From contig NZ_JQKI01000041.1 of NCBI RefSeq assembly GCF_000745965.1, forward strand, positions 1 to 59,441: DNA of 59,441 nt, in the 5' to 3' direction. Shown here piece after piece: positions 16,371-25,593 of the stretch. Under the pieces are notes generated by a model. It worked only from the letters and a program-made list of their open reading frames with translations, ran no database searches and had not been told where the DNA came from. Position numbers and translations under genes: made by a program. The stretch is from Edaphobacter aggregans DSM 19364. Its GTDB lineage: Bacteria; Acidobacteriota; Terriglobia; Terriglobales; Acidobacteriaceae. Each line of letters opens with the position of its first letter. The stretch's first letter is position 1.

Positions 16371-17585
16371 TTATGGGTTGAAACGGTCGGGCCAGCGCCA
16401 GCGGGATACGAGATAGGGTTTGTCGGTTTCGAAGGCTGCGGCGACCTCTTCAATGTGGCGTTCGGGCGGGACTCCGTTGTGAACGAGGATGAGGTGCGAG
16501 GCGACCCAGGCGAGGTAGAGCGGCGTGAGGGCGCCGAGGAGGTGTCCGCGGTTGATGGTGCGAAGGCGGTAGGCGAGGATGAAGTCGTAGACGATGCGAG
16601 CCCAGAGGCTGTCGGCCATGCGGAAGGCCTCGAGAGGCATGGCGGAGAGCCGCTTGAGGCCGAGGAGGGTGTGCGGTGGGAGGACGAGGGCCCAGATCTC
16701 CTGCAGGTTGGCGTAGGCGAGATGGAAGGACTCGAGCATGGGGGAGACGTCGAGGGGTTCGGTGGGCGGGGGAGGGGCGGTGATGATGCGAGGGGGGACG
16801 GTGGCGCGGAGGCGCTGCCAGAAGGCGGCCCTGGCGTCGATGTCGGCGAAGAGGGAGCCGGCGATGAGGTTGAGGATGGCGTTGAGGTCGGCGGCGGCGG
16901 GTTGAGGGGCGGCGCGCTGAGGGACGTCGACCTCGGTGATGGAGAAGGCGGCGACGGAGGCCTCGGCGACGGGCCAGAGGACGGCGTCCTCGTGGTCGGA
17001 GGCAGTGAAGCGCTGGGCCGCGGTGGCGAGGCGCTGGGCCATGCGGAGCGAGATGCCGAGATCGATGGCGAGAGGAAATCGGGGGCGGGCTCCGAAGAGA
17101 GCGCGAGTGACGGGATAGAGGATTGCGGAGTTGAGGAGGCCTTCGCGCGGGCCGGGATGGTAGTGGGAGACGATGAGGTCGGAGCTGGAGGAGAGTGTGG
17201 CGGAGGCGAGGTTGCGGAGGGACTGGGGTGACAGAGTGTGGGATTCGGCACCGAGAAGGAGGCAGGCGGCGACGTTGTGTTCCTGAGCGAGCTTGAATGC
17301 GTTGAAGTAGTCGGCTGCGGTGAGGACCCAGTTGGCGGTCGAGGAGGCGGCGGGGGTGTAGGGCAGCAGGCGAAGGGTGTTGAAGGACTGGGAGGCGGTG
17401 AGGTTGGGGGCGATGTCGGGAACAGCGACGGGGATGGTCTGGCCGGGGAAGGCGAGGGCGAGGTTGGACAGTGCCGGCTCAAGGGCTTCTGGTGAGACCG
17501 CTGAGAGATGAATGAGCAGGTCGGTCTCTGCGGGAAAGGCAGTCTCGGGGGAGGCGGCTGCGGTGTTGGTGGGCGTTGAGGCCAT
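16371..17585 (-). CDS. GT-A glycosyltransferase-like protein, probably degenerate
   Basis: 404 residues, not a confident family match. The layout recalls GT-A enzymes of the glucosyl-/mannosylglycerate synthase type: a central segment SSSDLIVSHYHPGPREGLLN, then ILYPVTRALFGARPRFPLAIDLGISL, where active relatives usually read like DLVxPxY, YPLTRALYG and RQPIGGDFG. The position expected to carry the DxD metal motif reads LLLGAES, and the GGD motif is replaced by AID. The protein could therefore be a non-catalytic relative. It lies 122 bases downstream of treS on the same strand. The family assignment rests on pattern recognition only. Confidence 0.5.
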   Translation of the reverse strand: MASTPTNTAAASPETAFPAETDLLIHLSAVSPEALEPALSNLALAFPGQTIPVAVPDIAPNLTASQSFNTLRLLPYTPAASSTANWVLTAADYFNAFKLAQEHNVAACLLLGAESHTLSPQSLRNLASATLSSSSDLIVSHYHPGPREGLLNSAILYPVTRALFGARPRFPLAIDLGISLRMAQRLATAAQRFTASDHEDAVLWPVAEASVAAFSITEVDVPQRAAPQPAAADLNAILNLIAGSLFADIDARAAFWQRLRATVPPRIITAPPPPTEPLDVSPMLESFHLAYANLQEIWALVLPPHTLLGLKRLSAMPLEAFRMADSLWARIVYDFILAYRLRTINRGHLLGALTPLYLAWVASHLILVHNGVPPERHIEEVAAAFETDKPYLVSRWRWPDRFNP

Positions 17586-17707
17586 CGTGCGGACGGTTCT
17601 TCCTTGCGTAGGGCGTTAGAGATGAGGTTACCTGAGTTGAGATGCGGGCGGGGGAGGAAGGTAAGCCGGCGGAGATGGTGGAAATCGCCGGTGAACCGGA
17701 GCGATCA

Positions 17708-19435
<1,728 letters not shown>

Positions 19436-19630
19436 GTGGTGGCGGCTCTCTCTTTCTCGATTAGGAGATGCGTGGAGTGTGCAGTCGGTTGCAGGGCACA
19501 CATTTTCAATGCGATAGGAGCAGGGTACAACCCCTTTTCACGGACCAAGGGTCTAACAGCGAAAGACTGAAGAAACTTGTCGTTTAAACTCTAAACTTTT
19601 TTAACTTGCGGCTCTTCGACTGGTTTGTCC

Positions 19631-22330
19631 ATGTTGCGTGTTCCGATCTCCACCTATCGTTTGCAACTTCATAAGGAATTTACGTTTGACGACGCCGCAG
19701 AGGTGGCGGGATATCTGCGTGAGCTGGGGATATCGCATGTCTATTGTTCGCCGTACCTGCAGGCTGCTCCGGGGAGCATGCATGGGTACGACGTGGTGTC
19801 GCACCAGAGCGTGAACCAGGAGCTGGGCGGAGCGGAGGGGCACGAGCGGTTTTCAGCGAGGCTGGGCGAACTGGGGATGGGGCAGGTGCAGGACATCGTG
19901 CCGAACCACATGTCGCTGGGCAAGGAGAACCGTTACTGGTGGGATGTGCTGGAGAACGGGACGTCGAGCCGGTATGCGTCGTTCTTCGACATCGACTGGC
20001 AGCCGGCGGAGGAGCGGCTGAGGGACAAGATTCTGGTGCCCGTCCTCGACGGCCAGTACGGCCGCGTGCTGCAGCGCGGGGGGATATGCGTGTCGCGCGT
20101 TGGGAACAAATTTCAAGTGGAGGCGGCGAGTCACACGCTGCCCGTGGCTCCGCAGACGCTTCCGGCGATTCTGGCGCGGGCGGCGGAGTACGCGCGGTCG
20201 AAGACGCTGAGCTTTCTGGCGGCGTCGTTCGGGAGGCTGCCGGCGCCGGAGTTTGAGGATCGCCGCAAGGTTCTGGCACGGCACAACGACAAGGTGGTGC
20301 TGTACGCGCTGCTGGAGCGGCTGTGCGGCGAGGAGCAGGGAGTGTGCGATGGGATCGCGCGGTCGGTCCAGGAGCTGAATGAGAACAAGGACGCGCTGGA
20401 TGATTTTCTGAATCAGCAGTACTACAGGCTGGCGTACTGGAAGACGGCGGGTCAGCAGCTGGGGTATCGCAGGTTCTTCGATGTGAACTCGCTGGTGGGG
20501 CTGCGGGTGGAGCGCGAGCATGTGTTCGAAGAGACACATGCGCTGGTGCTGGACTGGCTGAAGCGCGGGGTGCTGGATGGAGTTCGCGTGGACCATCCGG
20601 ACGGGCTGAGGGATCCGCTGGAGTATCTGACGAGGCTGCGCGAGCGTGCTCCGGAGGCGTGGATTATTGGCGAGAAGATCCTGGAGCCGGGAGAGTTTCT
20701 GCGCGAGAGATGGCCGATCCAGGGGACGACCGGCTACGACTTCATGCATGCTGTGGGAGGAGTGCTGCTGTCGTCGCAGGGGTTGCAGGAGTTGACGGGT
20801 GTCTACCAGGGGTACCTGGGAAGAGAGCTGGCGGCGCAGTTGTCCGACTATCGAGCGATCGTCCACGACAAGAAGATCAACGTGCTGCAGGAGGCTCTGG
20901 GGAGCGACGTCAACCGGCTGACGACGATGTTTGTGGAGATCTGCGAGTCGAACCGCGACCGGCGCGACTACACGCAGGCCGAGGTGCGGAGGGCGATTCG
21001 CGAGCTGGCGGCGTGCATGGACATCTATCGGACGTACGTGGTTCCGGGGCGGAACGAGATTACGGACGAGGACCGCGCGCACATTGCGAACGCGGCCGAG
21101 TGCGCCAAGGCGAAGCGGCAGGACATCGACGGCGACCTGTTCAACTTTCTGCGCGACGTGTTGACGATGGTCGTAACGGGACGGCACGAGAGCGAGTTTG
21201 TGCTGCGGTTCCAACAGTTCACAGGACCGGCGATGGCGAAGGGCGTGGAGGACACGGCGTACTACTGTTACAACCGGCTCTCGGGGATGAACGAGGTGGG
21301 GGGCGATCCGGGAGGCAATGGCGTGAGCGTGGCGGAGTTCCACGAGTACTGCGCGAAGATGCAGGCGACGCATCCGCTGACGATGACCGCGCTGACGACG
21401 CACGATACGAAGCGCAGCGGTGATGTTCGCGCACGGCTGGCGGTGCTGTCGGAGATACCGGGACGGTTCGGCTCGGCGATTCAGCGATGGGCGCGGATGA
21501 ATACGGCATTCCGGCATAAGTCGGCGACGGGACCGATGCCGGATGCGAACACCGAGTATCTGTACTACCAGACGCTGATTGGGGCGTGGCCGCTGACGAT
21601 CGAGCGCGCGCAGGGCTACATGCTGAAGGCTGTGCGCGAGGCGAAGATGCAGACGTCGTGGGTGGCGAACAACAAGGAGTTCGAGGACGCGCTGATGGAG
21701 TTTGTCGCGCGGACAATGGCACATGAGCCATTCCTGCGCGAACTGGAGCAGTTTGTGGAGCGCGTGAAGGGGCCGGGGCGGATCAACTCGCTGGCGCAGA
21801 CGCTGATGAAGCATACGGTGCCGGGAGTTCCTGATCTGTACCAGGGGACAGAGGTGTGGGACCTGAGCCTGGTGGATCCCGATAACCGGAGACCGGTGGA
21901 CTATGAGCGGCGCAAGGCGCTGCTGCGGGAGATGAAGTCGATGATGGGGGAGAACGTTGCGGCGCGCGTGATGGCGCGCATGGAGGATGGGATGCCGAAG
22001 ATGTGGGTGATCCACCAGGCGCTGCGGCTGCGGTGCGAGAGGCCGGAGTGGTTTGGCGCGGAGGCCGGGTATACGCCGCTGAGGGTGGAGGGAAGCAGGG
22101 GCGACCATGTGGTTGCGTATCTGCGGGGCGATGCAGTGGCGACGGTGACGCCGAGGCTGACGATGAAGGTGATGGACGCATGGCGCGACACGGCAGTGGT
22201 GCTGCCGGAGGGGACGTGGACGAATCGGCTGACGGGTGCGGCGATGGCGGGAGGAGGGGTCTCGATGAAGTCGCTGCTGCGCGAGTTTCCGGTGGCTCTG
22301 CTGGTGCGGGAGGACCGCGCCGATGCATGA
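19631..22330 (+). CDS. treY: Maltooligosyl trehalose synthase, TreY
   Basis: 899 residues. The N-terminus PISTYRLQLHKEFTFDDA is the TreY signature. DIVPNHMSLGKENRYWWDVLENG, GVRVDHPDGLRDP (nucleophile Asp), IIGEKILEPGEFL (acid/base Glu) and TTHDTKRSGDVRARL complete the GH13 set. It converts the reducing-end alpha-1,4 bond of maltodextrins to alpha-1,1. The ATG at 19631 is preferred over the in-frame TTG at 19625; the ribosome binding site is weak. Its end overlaps the treZ start by 8 bases, indicating coupled translation. Confidence 0.95.
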   Translation: MLRVPISTYRLQLHKEFTFDDAAEVAGYLRELGISHVYCSPYLQAAPGSMHGYDVVSHQSVNQELGGAEGHERFSARLGELGMGQVQDIVPNHMSLGKENRYWWDVLENGTSSRYASFFDIDWQPAEERLRDKILVPVLDGQYGRVLQRGGICVSRVGNKFQVEAASHTLPVAPQTLPAILARAAEYARSKTLSFLAASFGRLPAPEFEDRRKVLARHNDKVVLYALLERLCGEEQGVCDGIARSVQELNENKDALDDFLNQQYYRLAYWKTAGQQLGYRRFFDVNSLVGLRVEREHVFEETHALVLDWLKRGVLDGVRVDHPDGLRDPLEYLTRLRERAPEAWIIGEKILEPGEFLRERWPIQGTTGYDFMHAVGGVLLSSQGLQELTGVYQGYLGRELAAQLSDYRAIVHDKKINVLQEALGSDVNRLTTMFVEICESNRDRRDYTQAEVRRAIRELAACMDIYRTYVVPGRNEITDEDRAHIANAAECAKAKRQDIDGDLFNFLRDVLTMVVTGRHESEFVLRFQQFTGPAMAKGVEDTAYYCYNRLSGMNEVGGDPGGNGVSVAEFHEYCAKMQATHPLTMTALTTHDTKRSGDVRARLAVLSEIPGRFGSAIQRWARMNTAFRHKSATGPMPDANTEYLYYQTLIGAWPLTIERAQGYMLKAVREAKMQTSWVANNKEFEDALMEFVARTMAHEPFLRELEQFVERVKGPGRINSLAQTLMKHTVPGVPDLYQGTEVWDLSLVDPDNRRPVDYERRKALLREMKSMMGENVAARVMARMEDGMPKMWVIHQALRLRCERPEWFGAEAGYTPLRVEGSRGDHVVAYLRGDAVATVTPRLTMKVMDAWRDTAVVLPEGTWTNRLTGAAMAGGGVSMKSLLREFPVALLVREDRADA

Positions 22331-24065
22331 GTTCCGGGTGTGGGCTCCGCGAGTGGGCAGGGTGGCGGTGAAGATTGGGGACGCGCGGCATGAGATGAGG
22401 GCGGTGGGCGATCGCGGATGGTGGAGCACGCAGGTGGAGCAGGCGGGGCCGGGGATCGACTATTCGTTTCTGGTGGACGATGATCCGACGCCGTATCCGG
22501 ACCCACGGGCGATGTGGATGCCGAATGGTGTGCATGGTGCGTCGCGGGTGTATGGCACGGGTGAGTTTGCGTGGACCGATGAGCGATGGCAGGCGGCTCC
22601 GCTGGCGAGCGCGGTGATGTATGAGATGCATGTGGGGACGTTCTCGCCGGAGGGGACGTTTGATGGAGCGATCTCGCGGCTAGGGCATTTAGCCGAGACG
22701 GGCGTGACGCATGTGGAGCTGATGCCGGTGGCGGAGTTTCCAGGTGACTTCGGCTGGGGCTACGACGGCGTGGCGCTGTTTGCGGTGCGGGAGCAGTATG
22801 GCGGGCCGGATGGATTGAAGCGGTTCGTGGATGCGTGCCATGCGCATGGGCTCGCGGTGCTGCTGGACGTGGTGTACAACCACTTCGGCCCGGTGGGGAA
22901 CTATTCGGGGAAGTTCGGGCCGTACATGACGAACCGGCACTGCACGCCGTGGGGCGATGCGGTGAACCTGGAGTTTGAAGAGAGCGATGAGGTCAGGCGG
23001 TTCTTCTGCGACAACGCGCTGATGTGGATGCGGGAGTTTCATATCGATGGGCTGCGGCTGGATGCGGTGCATGAGTATGTGGACCGGTCGGCGATTAACT
23101 TTATGGAGCAGCTCTCGATGGAGGTGGAGGAGCTGTCGACGGTGCTGGGGCGCAGGCTGGTGCTGGTGGCAGAGAGTGACCTGAACGATCCGCGCGTGGT
23201 GCAGCCGCGTGAGGCGGGCGGGTATGGGATGGACGCGCAGTGGAACGACGACTTTCATCACGCGCTGTTTACGGTGCTGCATGCAGGAGATGAGGGCAAG
23301 GGGTACTACGGCGACTTCGGGTCGATGGAGCAATTGGCAAAGGCGCTGACGAAGGTGTTTGTGTACGACGGGATGTATTCGGGGTATCGGCGGAAGTCGC
23401 ATGGGAGGCCGGTGGAGGGGCTTTCGACGCACAGGTTTGTGGGGTTCATTCAGAACCATGATCAGGTGGGAAATCGCGCTACGGGAGACAGGCTGGAACA
23501 CATCGTCGGCCTCGATCGCGCGAAGGCTGGATTGGGCCTGGTGATGACGGCGCCGTTTGTGCCGCTGTTGTTTCAGGGGGAGGAGTTCGCGGCGTCGTCT
23601 CCGTTCCAGTATTTTGCGCACCATGACGATCCGGAGATGGCGCGCGCTGTCTCGGAGGGGCGGAGGAGAGAGTTTGCAGCGTTTGGGTGGAGGCCGGAGG
23701 AGATTCCCGATCCGGAGAGCAGGGAGACGTTCGAGCGATCGAAGCTGAGGTGGGACGAGGTGAAGGAGGGGAGCCGCGCGGAGATGCTGACGTGGTGCCG
23801 GAGGCTGATCGCGCTGCGGCGCAGCTCGCCTTCGCTGAATGATGGAGAGCCGGGGCAGACGCGTGTGCGCTTCGATGAGGAGAAACGCTGGCTGGTGATG
23901 GACCGGGGAAGGGTGAGGGTGTTGTGCAACCTGGGCGAGGCGCAGGTGGAGCTTGCGGGCGAGGCGGGGTATCGGCTGGTCCTTGGATCGAGCGACCAGG
24001 TCCGGGCAGAGGGTAAGAGGGTGATTCTGCCGCCTGCCGGATTTGCTGTTCTCTCCGCGGAATAA
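22323..24065 (+). CDS. treZ: Malto-oligosyltrehalose trehalohydrolase, TreZ
   Basis: 580 residues, overlapping treY. An N-terminal beta domain (HEFRVWAPRVGRVAVKI) precedes a GH13 barrel: GWGYDGVALFAVREQYGG, VVYNHFGPVGNY, GLRLDAVHEY (nucleophile Asp), LVAESDLNDPR (Glu) and IQNHDQVGNR (Asp). The enzyme releases trehalose from the product of TreY. The glycogen-debranching partner TreX is not in the window. Confidence 0.95.
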   Translation: MHEFRVWAPRVGRVAVKIGDARHEMRAVGDRGWWSTQVEQAGPGIDYSFLVDDDPTPYPDPRAMWMPNGVHGASRVYGTGEFAWTDERWQAAPLASAVMYEMHVGTFSPEGTFDGAISRLGHLAETGVTHVELMPVAEFPGDFGWGYDGVALFAVREQYGGPDGLKRFVDACHAHGLAVLLDVVYNHFGPVGNYSGKFGPYMTNRHCTPWGDAVNLEFEESDEVRRFFCDNALMWMREFHIDGLRLDAVHEYVDRSAINFMEQLSMEVEELSTVLGRRLVLVAESDLNDPRVVQPREAGGYGMDAQWNDDFHHALFTVLHAGDEGKGYYGDFGSMEQLAKALTKVFVYDGMYSGYRRKSHGRPVEGLSTHRFVGFIQNHDQVGNRATGDRLEHIVGLDRAKAGLGLVMTAPFVPLLFQGEEFAASSPFQYFAHHDDPEMARAVSEGRRREFAAFGWRPEEIPDPESRETFERSKLRWDEVKEGSRAEMLTWCRRLIALRRSSPSLNDGEPGQTRVRFDEEKRWLVMDRGRVRVLCNLGEAQVELAGEAGYRLVLGSSDQVRAEGKRVILPPAGFAVLSAE

Positions 24066-24333
24066 GGTCCTTTGTCGCTGCGGTTTTACGATGCGAGACG
24101 ATGTTGCGCAGGGAGAGATGGTTTTTTAAGGTGGGCTTAAGCGCGGGATGCGAAGGCGAGGAGTGTTCCTCCCGGATGCGGCCGTGGAAACTGCTCTTTC
24201 GCGGAAACTTTTGGAACGCCGAATCGTCTGTTCCCGTATAGGCCCCAGAAACAATGAGTCATCCTTGCTGAAGCACGCAATCAGCGGCCGAAGGTTAGTA
24301 CGAATTTTTTGCACGAGGACAGGATAGACAGGT
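24066..24333. other. Gap between treZ and the DUF5666 gene
   Basis: No gene is evident. The gap must hold the end of the treYZ transcript and the promoter for the next gene; I could not pick a convincing -35/-10 pair or hairpin. Confidence 0.4.
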
Positions 24334-25551
24334 ATGACGCAGATGAGATGGATCGTTCGCGCGGCTTCGCTTGCCGCGGCGCTGCTTCCGGTAAGCGGGG
24401 CAGGGGGGCTGGGGACCGCGGCCGTGGCACAGGCTGCGGCGCCGGCGGCAGCGCGACAGATCGGAACGGTGAAGGCGATCTCGGGCAACTCGCTGACGCT
24501 GGCCACCGATGGCGGAGCGCAGGTAACGGCGACGGTGGCAGACGGCGCGCGTGTTCTGCAGCTTGCTCCGGGGAGCACGGACCTGAAGTCTGCGGCGCAG
24601 ATCACGCTTGGCGATGTTGCGGTGGGCGACCGCGTGCTGATTACGGGCAAGAGCGAGGATGACGGCTCGTTTGCGGCCACGCGCGTGATTCTGATGAAGT
24701 CGACCGATATCGCGCAGAAGAACGAGGCGGAGAAGCTGGACTGGCAGCGCCGCGGCTCGGGCGGGATCGTGACCGCGGTGAATGGAGGGACGGTGACGAT
24801 CTCGGCGGGCGCTAAGAAGATCCAAGTGGAGACCACGGCCGCGACGAAGTTTCGCCGCTACGCGGGGGACTCGGTGAAGTTTGAGGATGCGAAGCCTGGA
24901 ACGCTGGCGCAGATTCAGGTGGACGATCAGCTTCGCGTACGCGGCAACAAGTCCGAGGACGGCTCGACGATCCAGGCCGAAGACGTGGTGAGTGGCTCGT
25001 TCAAGAACCTTGCCGGGACGATTGCGACGATCAACCCAGCGGGAGGCACGCTAACGCTCAAGGATCTCGCGACGAAGAAGACGATGACTGTGAGCGTGAC
25101 TGCGCACTCGGACGTTCGCAAGCTGCCTCCGGAGATGGCGGCGCGGTTTGCTGCGCGTCAACGCGGAGAGGCGGCTGCCGGAGGTACGGGCGGAGCCAAC
25201 GGTGCGAACGGCGCGTCGCGTCCACAGGGAGCTGGTGCTGGCGCAGCGCCGCAGGCCGGTGGACCTCCGCGTGGACCGGGAGGCATGGGCGGGCCCGGAC
25301 ACTCTGCCGGCGGCGACCTGTCGCAGATGCTGTCGAGGCTTCCGACGGAGACGCTCGGGGATCTGAAGGTGGGCGACGCGGTGATGATCGTGGCGTCGGA
25401 GATTGCGCCGGGTAGTGACAAGGTGACGGCGGTGACGATGCTGTCTGGAGTAGAGCCGATTCTGGCGGCTACGCCAAGCGGCGCGCCGGCGATGACGCTT
25501 TCGCCGTGGAACGTGGGCGGAGCAGCCCCGGAGGGTGGCGGCGGCCAGTAG
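24334..25551 (+). CDS. Secreted DUF5666-domain protein with Gly-rich linker
   Basis: 405 residues with a signal peptide (hydrophobic stretch ending near AAVAQAAA). Two to three repeats of a DUF5666-like beta fold are visible: IGTVKAISGNSLTLATDGG, GGIVTAVNGGTVTISAG and GTIATINPAGGTLTLKDL. Each is followed by VGDRVLITGK or DDQLRVRGNKSEDG-type strands. Residues ~280-330 are a Gly/Ala/Pro-rich linker, and a final strand LKVGDAVMIVASEIAPGSDKV follows. Function unknown; it lies 42 bases upstream of the TonB-dependent receptor and probably shares its transcript. Confidence 0.75.
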   Translation: MTQMRWIVRAASLAAALLPVSGAGGLGTAAVAQAAAPAAARQIGTVKAISGNSLTLATDGGAQVTATVADGARVLQLAPGSTDLKSAAQITLGDVAVGDRVLITGKSEDDGSFAATRVILMKSTDIAQKNEAEKLDWQRRGSGGIVTAVNGGTVTISAGAKKIQVETTAATKFRRYAGDSVKFEDAKPGTLAQIQVDDQLRVRGNKSEDGSTIQAEDVVSGSFKNLAGTIATINPAGGTLTLKDLATKKTMTVSVTAHSDVRKLPPEMAARFAARQRGEAAAGGTGGANGANGASRPQGAGAGAAPQAGGPPRGPGGMGGPGHSAGGDLSQMLSRLPTETLGDLKVGDAVMIVASEIAPGSDKVTAVTMLSGVEPILAATPSGAPAMTLSPWNVGGAAPEGGGGQ

Positions 25552-25593
25552 GGCCCCACCAATCTGCAACGACCAGAGTTCTTGAGGAGTGGT

